NCBI RefSeq assembly: GCF_014650955.1
Contig: NZ_BMVY01000001.1
Span: 310,001-374,000, forward strand
Direction of reading: 5' to 3'
DNA length: 64,000 nucleotides
Origin: Streptomyces tauricus
Lineage (GTDB): Bacteria; Actinomycetota; Actinomycetes; Streptomycetales; Streptomycetaceae
Shown: in pieces, positions 32,525 through 40,691 of the stretch
How the letters are laid out: every line of letters starts with the position of its first letter
How positions within the stretch are numbered: the stretch's first letter is position 1
Position numbers and translations under genes: made by a program
Notes under the pieces: generated by a model
Seen by the model: the letters and a program-made list of their open reading frames with translations, nothing else
The model's database searches: none
What the model was told of the DNA's origin: nothing

Positions 32525-33718
32525 GTGTCCGCATCAGTGAGTGGCCCGCACCCCGGGCCGGCCCCCGACCGGGAGCCCGGCCCCCGGGTCGTGCCCCGCC
32601 AGGACCCCCGTCTGCAGTGGGCCGTCACCCTGGCGGTCGTCGTCGCCGCGTTCGTGACGGTCCGTCCGTTGGACACCAGCGGTCGCGGCCTGCTGGTGGC
32701 CGCCCTGATCGTGGTCAACTCCGTGGCCCTGCTGGCGCGGCACCTTCCCGAAGCCACGCTCCCGCCCCGGATCGCGCTCCTGTGGCTGACCGCAGGTGTC
32801 GTGGCGGCCGCCGCTCTCATCGGCGTCAGCAGTACCGGCTCCGGCTACCTGTTCGCCTACTTCCTCGTCGGCCACATCGGCTACCGGCTCCCCCTCAGGC
32901 AGGCCCTCTCCCTCGCGGCTCTGACCAGCCTGCTCTGCACCGCTGTCCTGTACTTCCGCCTCGGCCCGGGCCACGAGGCACTGCCCTGGGCCCTCGGCCT
33001 CACCATCGGCGCTCCGGTGGTGGCCGGGATCCTCAGCCGCAGCAGACAGCGCGCCATGGAGGCGATGCTGTCGTCCGCCGAGTCCGCCGAGCGGGCCGCC
33101 CGCGCCGAGGCCCGTACCGCCGTACTCACCGAACGCGGCCGTATCGCCCGGGACGTCCACGACGTACTGGCGCACTCGCTGGCCGGGATCAACATGCAGT
33201 TGGAACTGGCGGACGCCCTGCTCGACACCGGCGACCTGGAGAAGGTCCGGGCGGCGAACGACAAGGCACACAGCATGGTCAAGGAGAGCCTGAAGCAGGC
33301 CCAGTGGACCGTACACGCGCTGCGCGAGGACGCTCTTCCGCTGCTCGACAGCCTGAGCGCGATGGTCGAGTCCTCCGGCCACCGTGACGCCCTCACCGTC
33401 ACCGGAACCGTCCGTGAACTGCCGGCACAGGTCACCCAGAACCTGCTGCGCATCGCGCAGGAGGCGCTGACCAACGCCGCCCGGCACGCGCCGGGCGGCC
33501 ACGCCGGCGTGGAGCTGACGTTCGGCGCCGCGTCGACGACACTGAGGATCCGCAACGGCCCCGCGACCGGCGAGGTGACCGCGGGCGTGGGCAGCGGAAT
33601 GGGGCTGATCGGGATGCGTGAGCGCGTCGCCCTGCTGGGTGGCACCATGACCGCGGGCCCCGTCACCGAGGGCCCTGACCGAGGCGGCTGGCAGGTGGAG
33701 GCGGTGATCCCGGGATGA
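32525..33718 (+). CDS. NarL-type sensor histidine kinase
   Basis: Histidine kinase of the HisKA_3 class, 397 residues from GTG 32525 (GTG 32507 is also possible). A Pro-rich cytoplasmic start is followed by five or six membrane helices (about 35-165), the dimerisation domain with phospho-acceptor in RGRIARDVHDVLAHSLAGI, and an HATPase_c domain (LRIAQEALTNAARHA; GSGMGLIGMRERV). It overlaps the LuxR-type response regulator by four bases. The ligand is unknown; such systems in Streptomyces often sense cell-envelope or drug stress. Confidence 0.93.
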   Translation: MSASVSGPHPGPAPDREPGPRVVPRQDPRLQWAVTLAVVVAAFVTVRPLDTSGRGLLVAALIVVNSVALLARHLPEATLPPRIALLWLTAGVVAAAALIGVSSTGSGYLFAYFLVGHIGYRLPLRQALSLAALTSLLCTAVLYFRLGPGHEALPWALGLTIGAPVVAGILSRSRQRAMEAMLSSAESAERAARAEARTAVLTERGRIARDVHDVLAHSLAGINMQLELADALLDTGDLEKVRAANDKAHSMVKESLKQAQWTVHALREDALPLLDSLSAMVESSGHRDALTVTGTVRELPAQVTQNLLRIAQEALTNAARHAPGGHAGVELTFGAASTTLRIRNGPATGEVTAGVGSGMGLIGMRERVALLGGTMTAGPVTEGPDRGGWQVEAVIPG

Positions 33719-34380
33719 GTGAACCCACAGACGACTCACGGCGGCTGAGGGTGATCGTCGCCGACGATCAGGCCGCCGTCCGTGAGCCGCTCGCCGCGGT
33801 GCTCGGCATGTCCGAGGACATCGAGGTGGTCGCCGCCGCGGCGGACGGCACCGAAGTGCTCGCCGCCGTGGCCGCCGCGCCGGCCGACGTCGTCCTCATG
33901 GACCTGCGCATGCCCGTGATGGACGGCATCGAGACGACCCGCCGACTGAGCGAGGAGCACCCGCAGATCGCCGTGGTGGTGCTGACCACCTTCGCCGACG
34001 ACGAATCGATCCTGGCCGCGCTGGGCGCCGGTGCCCGCGGCTATCTGACGAAGAACGCGGGACGCCAGGACATCGTCCGGGCGATCCGTGCCGCCGCCGC
34101 GGGACAGGCCGTACTCGACCGCGAGGTCCAGGACCGTCTCCTCGCCACCGCCCGCGCCCGCCCGTCGGCCACGGAGCGGGTACTTCCGCCGGACCTGACC
34201 CGGCGCGAGCGTGAGGTGCTCACCCTCATCGGCCAGGGCCTGCCGAACCGGGCCATCGCCGAGAAGCTCTTCATCAGCGAGGCCACGGTCAAGTCCCACA
34301 TCAACAACCTGTTCGCCAAGGCCGGCATCCGGGACCGCCCCGACGCCGTACGCCGAGCCATCGCGGCGGGCCTGGCCTGA
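33715..34380 (+). CDS. LuxR/NarL-family response regulator
   Basis: Response regulator of 221 residues. Its receiver domain has the phospho-acceptor in VVLMDLRMPVMDGIETTR and the lysine in GYLTKNAG. The LuxR-type helix-turn-helix is LTRREREVLTLIGQGLPNRA, then EATVKSHINNLFAKA. It is translationally coupled to the upstream kinase (ATGA overlap). Targets are not evident; the membrane protein at 31959 may be part of the same module. Confidence 0.94.
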   Translation: MSEPTDDSRRLRVIVADDQAAVREPLAAVLGMSEDIEVVAAAADGTEVLAAVAAAPADVVLMDLRMPVMDGIETTRRLSEEHPQIAVVVLTTFADDESILAALGAGARGYLTKNAGRQDIVRAIRAAAAGQAVLDREVQDRLLATARARPSATERVLPPDLTRREREVLTLIGQGLPNRAIAEKLFISEATVKSHINNLFAKAGIRDRPDAVRRAIAAGLA

Positions 34381-34390
34381 CCCCGAAGGC

Positions 34391-34418
34391 CCGTACAGCC
34401 GTATTCCGTACAGCCGTA
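34391..34418. repeat. 13-bp direct repeat after the LuxR-type regulator
   Basis: CCGTACAGCCGTA occurs at 34391-34403 and again at 34406-34418, with a third partial CCGTACAG overlapping the end. It lies 11 bases after the response-regulator stop codon. No function is evident. Confidence 0.6.
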
Positions 34419-34441
34419 CAGGGTCTGCGTGTTGAGTCCAC

Positions 34442-34585
34442 TCACTCGGCCGGGACCTGTTTCGGTGTGTTTCGGTGCGGTACGACGAAGACCCAGTCGT
34501 AGCCCTCATGCGTACGCGGCTCGGGTTCGCCGGCGTCGTTCCCGGTCGGCAGGACGAACTTGTAGGCCTGGATCCCCCCTCCGGG
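34442..34585 (-). pseudogene. Relic of a cupin-domain (XRE-type) regulator
   Basis: On the minus strand a short frame encodes AYKFVLPTGNDAGEPEPRTH then EGYDWVFVV. This closely resembles the start of the cupin domain in Streptomyces helix-turn-helix/cupin regulators, which normally continues with LSGRLRL-like strands. Here it stops after a few unrelated residues, and no helix-turn-helix precedes it. I read it as a decayed fragment. The surrounding 270 bases (34381-34652) hold no complete gene. Confidence 0.5.
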
Positions 34586-34652
34586 CCGACATCTCGTCCT
34601 GGACCCTGCCGAAAGCGGCGCCGACCGGCCGACCACGACCCCCGGCCGACCG

Positions 34653-35129
34653 CTAGCGCAGTTCCTGTCCCGCCGCCCAGCCCGGAGCGTCGAGGTTGAT
34701 GGGCGAGTCGCCGACGAATTGGGCGAGCTGCGCTTCCAGCTCGGCGAGTTCGGCGGCGCCCAGACGCACTTCCCAGCGGGCCCGCACCTCGTCGAAGATC
34801 TCCGTGCCCGCGGTGATCAGACCGATCCCGTGATCGGTGATCCGGATGTTCTTGCGGCGGCTGTCGGCGGGGTCGGTCTCGGTGGTGACGTACCCGCGTT
34901 CGACGAGCGCGGCGATCGTCTTCGCCGCGGCCTGCTTGGTGATGGCGAGTCTGCGGGCCAGGTCCGAGGCACTGTCGGCGCCGGCTCGGATGGCCCGGAT
35001 CGCGTACTCGTGCGACGGCCGGGCGTCGGGGTATCCCCGGGTCGCCAGCTCCCGGACCACTTCGTCCACCAGATTGCGATAGCTGCCCAGGAGCAGCAGG
35101 GCGAGATCGGCGCCGGATCGTGAGGACAT
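34653..35129 (-). CDS. MarR-family transcriptional regulator
   Basis: MarR-type regulator of 158 residues with a winged helix (SHEYAIRAIRAGADSASDLARRLAITKQAAAKTI, about 38-75) and wing DPADSRRKNIRITDHG. The start is ATG 35129; GTG 35135 is an alternative. It diverges from an alpha/beta hydrolase gene, and a 14-bp inverted repeat lies between them. It most likely represses the hydrolase and itself until a small aromatic or lipophilic ligand is bound. Confidence 0.9.
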   Translation of the reverse strand: MSSRSGADLALLLLGSYRNLVDEVVRELATRGYPDARPSHEYAIRAIRAGADSASDLARRLAITKQAAAKTIAALVERGYVTTETDPADSRRKNIRITDHGIGLITAGTEIFDEVRARWEVRLGAAELAELEAQLAQFVGDSPINLDAPGWAAGQELR

Positions 35130-35158
35130 GACCACAGTCTAGGTCTCCCCCGATCTGG

Positions 35159-35196
35159 ACAACCAGGTTGACCAACACTACAGTCAACCTGATTGT
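35159..35196. promoter_or_regulatory. Candidate MarR operator (two palindromic sites)
   Basis: ACAACCAGGTTGAC (35159-35172) is repeated in inverted form as GTCAACCTGATTGT (35183-35196), 13 of 14 bases matching, with a 10-base spacer. The left arm is itself a palindrome (CAACC-A-GGTTG). It sits between the divergent MarR and hydrolase start codons, where binding would block both promoters. Binding is inferred. Confidence 0.7.
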
Positions 35197-35215
35197 CTAT
35201 CTTGGGGGTCATCGC

Positions 35216-36106
35216 ATGACCAGCTCTTCTGTCACCGCCTCGCCCGCCGTGGCGGGCGTTACGCACCACACCGCCGAGGTCAACGGCACCACGTTGCACT
35301 ACGTCTCGGCGGGCGACACCGGCTCCCCGATCCTGCTGGTGCACGGGTGGCCGGAGACCTGGTGGGCCTTCCACGACGTCATCCCGCTGCTCGCCGCCAC
35401 CCACCGGGTGTTCGCCGTCGACCTGCGCGGCTTCGGCGACTCCGGCATCGCCGACGGCGACCACGACGTGGCCACCATGGCGGAGGACCTGCACCGGCTG
35501 GTCGCCCACCTCGGCGTCGGGCCCGTGCACGTGACCTGCCAGGACATCAGCGGCGGGCCGGTCTTCGCGTTCGCGGCCACGCACCCCGGCGACGTCCTCA
35601 GCTTCACCGGCGTCGAGACCACCCTTCCGGGGTACGGCTGGGAGATGCTGGCCGACGTGAGGAACGGCGGCTCCTGGCACGTGGGATTCCTGGCCGCCCC
35701 GGGAATTCCGGAGCTGTTCCTGGCCGGCCGCGAGCGAGTGATGCTCGACTGGGCCGTCTCGGCGATGACGACGGTGCCGGGCGGGGTCACCGAGGCCGAC
35801 CTCGACGAGTTCGCCCGCACCTACGCGCGGCCGAACGGCTGGCGCGGCACCGAAGGGCTCTACCGTTCCTCCCTGACCGGCGGCGACCGGATGCGGGCAC
35901 TGGCCGAGTCGCGGCCGCTGACCGTTCCCGTGCTCGCCGTCGACGGCGTCAACGCCCCCTTCACCGAGGGGACGATGCGCCAGGTCGCCGGCGACGTCAC
36001 CGCGGTCACGATCCCGGACGTCGGGCATTTCGTCGCGCAGGAGGCGCCCGCCGCCTTCGCCACGGCGGTCGGCGACTTCGTCGACCGCGTCGACCGGAAC
36101 CGCTGA
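35216..36106 (+). CDS. Alpha/beta hydrolase (epoxide hydrolase-like)
   Basis: Alpha/beta-fold hydrolase of 296 residues. The oxyanion motif HGWPETWWAFHDVIP, a DLRGFGDS strand, the nucleophile elbow (VTCQDISGGPVFAFA, with Asp as probable nucleophile) and the C-terminal catalytic His (PDVGHFVAQEAP) are visible. An Asp nucleophile suggests epoxide hydrolase or haloalkane-dehalogenase-like chemistry rather than ester cleavage. ATG 35216 follows GGGGG; an earlier ATG at 35168 lies in the operator. It is controlled by the divergent MarR gene. Confidence 0.88.
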   Translation: MTSSSVTASPAVAGVTHHTAEVNGTTLHYVSAGDTGSPILLVHGWPETWWAFHDVIPLLAATHRVFAVDLRGFGDSGIADGDHDVATMAEDLHRLVAHLGVGPVHVTCQDISGGPVFAFAATHPGDVLSFTGVETTLPGYGWEMLADVRNGGSWHVGFLAAPGIPELFLAGRERVMLDWAVSAMTTVPGGVTEADLDEFARTYARPNGWRGTEGLYRSSLTGGDRMRALAESRPLTVPVLAVDGVNAPFTEGTMRQVAGDVTAVTIPDVGHFVAQEAPAAFATAVGDFVDRVDRNR

Positions 36107-36211
36107 ACGGCCGAGTCCCCGCACGTCGCTTGGAGGCATCCTGGGGATGTACCTGCCGGCCGTCCTGGTCGACCTGGCGACCTGGCGAACTGGCGGTGAC
36201 TCTTCGTCCTG

Positions 36212-36500
36212 CCGGTCGTGCTCGTCCTCTTTCTCGACGACGTCACCCGGGAGTTCGGCACCGCGCTCGGTGTCACGCTCCTCGGAGCGGTCCTGACCGC
36301 CGGCTGCCGCAGTGCCATCGACTCCAGGCTCGCCGGGGCACCGGAAGCCGACGCCGACCGAGCCCGGGAGGGCGTCACCAACGCGCCCACGGCCGCCGAC
36401 GGGGCCGACCAGCACGGGCGGGCGCTGGTCCGGGCCGCACAGGAGTCCTTCGACGGCGGCTGGCAGCAGGCCATGTGGGCGGGCGCGGCGGTGTCAACGA
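36212..36500 (+). pseudogene. C-terminal relic of a DHA2-type MFS exporter
   Basis: An open frame encodes DDVTREFGTALGVTLLGAVL, then TAGCRSAIDSRLAG, REGVTNAPTAAD and AAQESFDGGWQQAMWAGAAV. This matches the last two helices of EmrB/QacA (DHA2) drug exporters, where the RE(L/F)GxALGVxxLG motif is diagnostic. The preceding 12 membrane helices are absent, the frame has no plausible start, and its end runs into unrelated sequence overlapping the STAS gene. It is a deletion remnant next to the MarR/hydrolase pair, which may once have included this transporter. Confidence 0.6.
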
Positions 36501-37000
36501 GACCGGCTCCCGGACCGCCCCACCCCCCACCGGCACCCACCGCCACACCCACGGCATCGTCCTACGGGCACGGCGCGCGGTGTCCGCACGGCGCCACCGC
36601 CTTCATGGGCCGTCCTGCTGGGGGCCCCGACCGCGGGTGTGTCGTCGAAGGTGGCCGAGAGGGGGATGTGGTCCAGTGCGGTCAGCCGCAGCAGGTGCCG
36701 GATGCGCGGCTGGTCGCTGATCAACCGAATACCGCCGTCGCGGGCACGGGCACGACGGTGGGCGCGGCTGAGCAGGTCCAGTCCGCTGGAGTCCATGAAG
36801 GACACCGGCCGCAGATCGACGATGACGTGCGGAGCGGGCTGCGCGGTCGCGGCGTCGAGATCGCCGCTGATCTCGCCGACGGTGAAGACGTCGATCTCTC
36901 CGTGGAGTTCGACCACCGTGGCCTCGCCGCGCGCAAAGCAACGAGCATGGGCGCCGGGCAGCTCTGTACGGGGCAGAGGGTGGGAATCGTGCAGCGGCAT
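36494..37000 (-). CDS. STAS-domain anti-sigma factor antagonist
   Basis: Protein of 168 residues with a SpoIIAA-like STAS domain (about 12-115). EIDVFTVGEISGDLDAA and VIVDLRPVSFMDSSGLDLL include the serine normally phosphorylated by an anti-sigma kinase. The last 50 residues are Gly/Arg-rich and probably read into the relic of a transporter gene, so the natural C-terminus may have been altered. The start ATG 37000 is chosen; a longer frame to 37039 is possible. Its partner kinase and sigma factor are not next to it. Confidence 0.85.
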   Translation of the reverse strand: MPLHDSHPLPRTELPGAHARCFARGEATVVELHGEIDVFTVGEISGDLDAATAQPAPHVIVDLRPVSFMDSSGLDLLSRAHRRARARDGGIRLISDQPRIRHLLRLTALDHIPLSATFDDTPAVGAPSRTAHEGGGAVRTPRAVPVGRCRGCGGGCRWGVGRSGSRSR

Positions 37001-37357
37001 GAGGGCCTCACCAGGAACGTCGTCCGGGCCTCCGTACACTGCGGCACGGCAATGCGGAGGCCGCGCTGATCGGTTGCTGCAGGCTCACGGGGTCCAGGTC
37101 GCCTCACTCGCACGGTAGGGCGCGGCGGACACGCAGAAACGATATGCCTGTCCACTGGATCACTCGATCGAATGAATGATGGCCGAGTGGCTTGCGGTGA
37201 GTCTGTGGCTCCGTATCCGCGCGGCAGCGTGGCTCACGGCACCGCGGCACCGCGGCGTCTACGGCGTTTGCGGGGTGGGCGAAGAAACTCCGAACCGGGA
37301 GGCATAGACCGTCAGGGGTCCGCGCGTCCTTGTGTGCGTTGGGGAAGGGGAGGGCCC
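37001..37357. other. Divergent intergenic region between STAS and sigma-factor genes
   Basis: 357 bases with no convincing gene; chance frames on both strands lack recognisable domains. It should hold the promoters of the two divergent genes. A near-palindrome CACTCGATCGAATG lies at 37161-37174. The downstream end supplies a strong purine-rich ribosome-binding stretch (GGGGAAGGGGAGGG) for the sigma gene. Confidence 0.5.
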
Positions 37358-37939
37358 ATGGATCCGCAGGACCACGAGAGATTCCGGGACTACGTCGAAA
37401 GCCGGTGGAGCACTCTGCTGCGTCTGGCGAACCTGCTCACCGGCGGCGACCGGCACGAGGCCGAGGACCTGGTGCAGACCGCTCTGATGAAGGCGCTGAG
37501 CCGCTGGCGGCACATCGAGGACCCGGAGGGCTACGTACGCAAGGTGATGTACCGGCAGCAGATCAGCCGGTGGCGTCTGCGCCGCCCGCATCGCGAGCCG
37601 ACGTTCGCGACGCCGCCGGTGGACTTCGGCGTCGCCGACGGCACGTCCGCAGCCGACCTGCGGATCACCGTCGGCCAGGCGCTCGCCCGGCTGACGCCTC
37701 GGCAGCGCACGATGCTGGTGCTGCGTTACTTCGAGGACCTGTCCGAGACGGAGGTGGCGGCCGCGCTCGGCTGCTCCGTGGGCACGGTGCGCAGCACCAC
37801 CCACCGGTCACTGGCCCGGCTGCGCCGTCTCGCGCCGGAGCTGAACACGTCGGAGTTGGACACGCCGAAGTTGGACACGCCGGAGCGGGCCGCGGCCGTC
37901 GTCCCCAGCAGCAACCTGCCGAAGGGAGCCCACACATGA
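37358..37939 (+). CDS. SigE-family (SACE_1775-type) ECF sigma factor
   Basis: Sigma factor of 193 residues. Region 2 (YVESRWSTLLRLANLLTGG, then EAEDLVQTALMKAL) and region 4 (LARLTPRQRTMLVLRYFEDL, then AALGCSVGTVRSTTHRSL) are typical of the SigE-70 family abundant in Streptomyces. The C-terminus ends in a short repeat (ELDTPKLDTPE). ATG 37358 follows a purine-rich ribosome-binding site. Its stop overlaps the start of a membrane-anchored PQQ-propeller protein, the usual position of an anti-sigma factor. Confidence 0.92.
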   Translation: MDPQDHERFRDYVESRWSTLLRLANLLTGGDRHEAEDLVQTALMKALSRWRHIEDPEGYVRKVMYRQQISRWRLRRPHREPTFATPPVDFGVADGTSAADLRITVGQALARLTPRQRTMLVLRYFEDLSETEVAAALGCSVGTVRSTTHRSLARLRRLAPELNTSELDTPKLDTPERAAAVVPSSNLPKGAHT

Positions 37940-39306
37940 ACGGCGACCAGCTCGACCGCGTGATCCGGGACGTCCTGCACGAGTGGACCCCGGACGACCC
38001 CGGCGCCCCCGCGGGCGTCGCCGACCGCATCGTGAGCCGCCATCGGCGACGCAACCTCGTGCGGGCCGCCGGAACGGTCCTCGGCGTCGCCGGCATCACC
38101 TTCGGCGCGGTCCTCGCCACCGGTGCGGGCGACGGTGACGGGGCGCCACAGCCCGCCTCTCGGGTCAGCAAGGAGAGCAGGCTCCTGTGGCAGACCACCT
38201 TGCCCGGCACGTCCTGGGACGCCTGCACCACGGGTACGGGTGCCGTCTACTGCCGTGGGGTGGGGTACGACGGCATCGGCGTGGACGCCCGTACCGGAAA
38301 GGTGGCGTGGCGACAGAAGGCCCAGGAGGCCGACGGGGACCGTTCCCCGGCGGGGTCACTCCCCGGGGTCCGCGACGGCGTGCTGTACACGTATGCCGAT
38401 CACAAGCCGGGGGCCTCCCAGGCGGGTACCGATCTCGTCGCTCTCGACATCGACGGACAGGACGTGCTGTGGAAGCACGAGTTGGCCGACGACAGCCGTA
38501 ACAGCTCCTCCGCCGTGCTGTTCGACGGCGGGGTCCTCGCCAACTCCCCGACCTTCAAGAGTGTCGTCGCGCTCGACGACAAGTCGGGCGAGCCGCTGTG
38601 GACGTACTCGTGGAAGAAGGCCGACTGCGAGCGGACAGCCGTCGGTGGCGTCCCCTACCTGATGTGCTCGCCCGACAGTGACAAGGCCCCTCAGCGCAGC
38701 ACCGTCGTCCGGCTGGACCCGGAGACCGGCGCGCCGGAGACCGTCGCGACCGTCGAGGGCCAGACCGCCTATATCGGCACCGACGGGGACGCCGTACTGC
38801 TGGGCGGTATGGCGGGCGGACAGAAGTTCTTCGGCGACGCGGGTCCGGCCGACCTCATCCGCGTCGACCTCGGCTCGGGCAAGGTGTCGCAACACCGCGT
38901 CGACGCACTGCCGATGGGCCCGGTCGCGGACGGCACCGTCCTGGTGACCGGCAGGAACGGCAAGGTCACCGCGTACTCCGCCGAGAGCGGCCGACGGCTC
39001 TGGGCCGGCGAACTGGGGCTGGAACTGCGGAAGCAGCCGGGCGATCCGACCATGCGGGAGCTGCCCTCGGCCGCCGTGGTGGATCTCGACAGCCGGGTGG
39101 CGTACTACCTCGCTCCGTCCGGGCAACTGGTGGGTCTTGACCTGGACAGCGGCGCGGTGCGCTGGCGCGGCGCGGTCGACGTGCCGAAGAGTCCGGTGGA
39201 AGCCGGGATCGCCCCCGAGCTGATGCTCTACGACCAGGGGCTCGTCGGCCAGGTCGGCGGCGAACTGTTCCGGATCGAGCCGAAACCGGCCAGGACAGGC
39301 TCGTAA
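37936..39306 (+). CDS. Membrane-anchored PQQ-like beta-propeller protein (possible anti-sigma factor)
   Basis: Protein of 456 residues: a cytoplasmic N-terminus of about 45 residues (QLDRVIRDVLHEWTPDDPGA), one membrane helix (AAGTVLGVAGITFGAVLAT, about 47-65) and an extracellular domain of repeated beta-propeller strands (GVGYDGIGVDARTGKVAWRQ, DLVALDIDGQDVLWKHE, VVALDDKSGEPLWTYSW, VTAYSAESGRRLWAGELG, LVGLDLDSGAVRWRG). Four cysteines lie in the propeller. The four-base overlap with the sigma factor and the topology suggest that the short cytoplasmic part restrains the sigma factor while the propeller senses an outside signal, but no zinc motif is visible. This role is inferred. Confidence 0.85.
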   Translation: MNGDQLDRVIRDVLHEWTPDDPGAPAGVADRIVSRHRRRNLVRAAGTVLGVAGITFGAVLATGAGDGDGAPQPASRVSKESRLLWQTTLPGTSWDACTTGTGAVYCRGVGYDGIGVDARTGKVAWRQKAQEADGDRSPAGSLPGVRDGVLYTYADHKPGASQAGTDLVALDIDGQDVLWKHELADDSRNSSSAVLFDGGVLANSPTFKSVVALDDKSGEPLWTYSWKKADCERTAVGGVPYLMCSPDSDKAPQRSTVVRLDPETGAPETVATVEGQTAYIGTDGDAVLLGGMAGGQKFFGDAGPADLIRVDLGSGKVSQHRVDALPMGPVADGTVLVTGRNGKVTAYSAESGRRLWAGELGLELRKQPGDPTMRELPSAAVVDLDSRVAYYLAPSGQLVGLDLDSGAVRWRGAVDVPKSPVEAGIAPELMLYDQGLVGQVGGELFRIEPKPARTGS

Positions 39307-39320
39307 CCGGATCGCGGGAA

Positions 39321-39363
39321 GGCCGCGTGGGACCCGGCGGGGGAACCCGGGTCCCACGCGGCC
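39321..39363 (+). terminator. Strong hairpin after the sigma/propeller operon
   Basis: GGCCGCGTGGGACCC (39321-39335) pairs perfectly with GGGTCCCACGCGGCC (39349-39363), a 15-bp stem with a 13-base loop, 14 bases after the stop codon. No U-tract follows, as is common for Streptomyces terminators. Confidence 0.8.
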
Positions 39364-39494
39364 GCGGTGTGGGGCATGCGGTACGCGGTACAAGGCATGC
39401 GGTGCGAGGCATCATGTCGCGATACAGCGCTAGTCTTCTCCTCGCGCCGCTGACCGCGTGGCGTGGAGACGTTCGACCGGACCAGGACGGAAGC

Positions 39495-40154
39495 ATGTCG
39501 GAAGAGATCTCGCCCACCGGTAAGCACGCCGGCCCCGGTTCGTCGCCCGAGTTGCGTGCCTCGCACGCGGACCGGGACCGGGTGGTGGACGTGCTGCGTG
39601 TCGCGGCGGGCGACGGCCTGCTGACCGCGGACGAGTTGGACGAGCGGCTCGAAGTCGCCCTGTCCGCAAGGACCTTGGGCGAACTGGCCACGCTCACCGC
39701 CGACCTGCCGCCCACGGTGGCCACGGTCGGCGGGACCGGAGCCGAGGCCAAGGACGTGGTGCGGATCGAACAGGTCTTCAGCGGCGCGGTCGAGCGCGTG
39801 GGGCGCTGGGTGGTACCCCGGAGGCTGGATCTCGCCATCACCTACTGCGAGGTGACACTCGACTTCACCGAGGCGGTGATCACACACGACACCTTGCGGA
39901 TCGACGTGGCCATGACGGGGAAGACCCTGACGCTGGTCACGAAACCGGGCGTCGTGGTCGACCTGGACGGTCTGCAGCTGGTGCACAGCAGGGTCAAGTA
40001 CCGTCAGCCGCCCGCGAATCCTGATACCCCGGTCGTGCTGCGGGTGGAACTGGTCGGCCAGAAAGCCCATGGCCGCGTGGTCATGCGGCCCGCGCGCCGG
40101 ACGTTCGGACAGTGGCTGCTGCGCAAGCCCGCGTCCCCCTCCGCGGGTGGGTGA
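39495..40154 (+). CDS. DUF1707 domain protein
   Basis: Protein of 219 residues with an N-terminal DUF1707 domain (LRASHADRDRVVDVLRVAAG, then GLLTADELDERLEVALSART, about 18-65), a helix-turn-helix-like module common in actinobacteria. A C-terminal beta-rich DUF1707-associated domain follows (RLDLAITYCEVTLDFTEAVI; GVVVDLDGLQLVHSRVKY). No membrane helix is seen. The start ATG 39495 follows GGACGGAAG. Function is unknown; it stands alone after a strong terminator. Confidence 0.85.
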   Translation: MSEEISPTGKHAGPGSSPELRASHADRDRVVDVLRVAAGDGLLTADELDERLEVALSARTLGELATLTADLPPTVATVGGTGAEAKDVVRIEQVFSGAVERVGRWVVPRRLDLAITYCEVTLDFTEAVITHDTLRIDVAMTGKTLTLVTKPGVVVDLDGLQLVHSRVKYRQPPANPDTPVVLRVELVGQKAHGRVVMRPARRTFGQWLLRKPASPSAGG

Positions 40155-40271
40155 CTCGGTTCGGTTGATCCCTCACAACGGCAATGGTTTCGGGATCTTG
40201 TCCTGTTGCTCTCTGGTGGTAGGCGGTTTCGCCGTGTAGCGTCTTCCTCAGATGTCGTGGTTCGCAGTACC

Positions 40272-40297
40272 TGCCCGCGCTCCGGTGCGGGCATTTT
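40272..40297 (+). terminator. Terminator-like hairpin in the cold-shock gene leader
   Basis: TGCCCGC (40272-40278) pairs with GCGGGCA (40287-40293), and TTTT follows at once. This is an intrinsic-terminator shape 78 bases before the cold-shock start codon. It may end upstream transcription or act as a leader attenuator; cold-shock genes usually have long structured leaders. Confidence 0.55.
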
Positions 40298-40374
40298 GCT
40301 GTGCAGTGCAGGACCAGGGCGATCACCTCCGGGCTCGCGTTGTGTGGGTCCGTTATCGACTGGAAGGCACGAGC

Positions 40375-40578
40375 ATGGCCAAGGGAACTGTGAAGTGGTT
40401 CAACGCCGAGAAGGGCTTCGGCTTCATCGAGCAGGAGGGTGGCGGCCCGGACGTCTTCGCCCACTACTCGAACATCAACGCCTCCGGCTTCCGTGAGCTG
40501 CAGGAGGGCCAGGTCGTGAACTTCGACGTCACGCAGGGCCAGAAGGGCCCGCAGGCGGAGAACATCACCCCCGCCTGA
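40375..40578 (+). CDS. Cold-shock protein (CspA family)
   Basis: Single-domain cold-shock protein of 67 residues that binds single-stranded RNA and DNA as a chaperone. [20 protein letters not shown] holds RNP1 (KGFGFI); RNP2 reads VFAHYS; the protein ends in PQAENITPA as in other Streptomyces Csp proteins. The start follows TGGAAGGCAC. A non-coding leader of more than 200 bases and a perfect terminator frame it as a single-gene unit. Confidence 0.97.
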   Translation: MAKGTVKWFNAEKGFGFIEQEGGGPDVFAHYSNINASGFRELQEGQVVNFDVTQGQKGPQAENITPA

Positions 40579-40596
40579 TCCCACAGCCGGACGTCG

Positions 40597-40628
40597 GCGG
40601 CCCCCGGAACACCTGTTCCGGGGGCCGC
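40597..40628 (+). terminator. Cold-shock gene terminator
   Basis: GCGGCCCCCGGAACA (40597-40611) pairs perfectly with TGTTCCGGGGGCCGC (40614-40628), a 15-bp stem 18 bases after the stop codon. It also ends near the convergent small secreted-protein gene, so it may serve both. Confidence 0.88.
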
Positions 40629-40691
40629 TGTGCTGCTGTGAAGCCTGATGGCATACGCGCAGCGGCGCCGCCAGCAGGTTCAGCGACTCAT

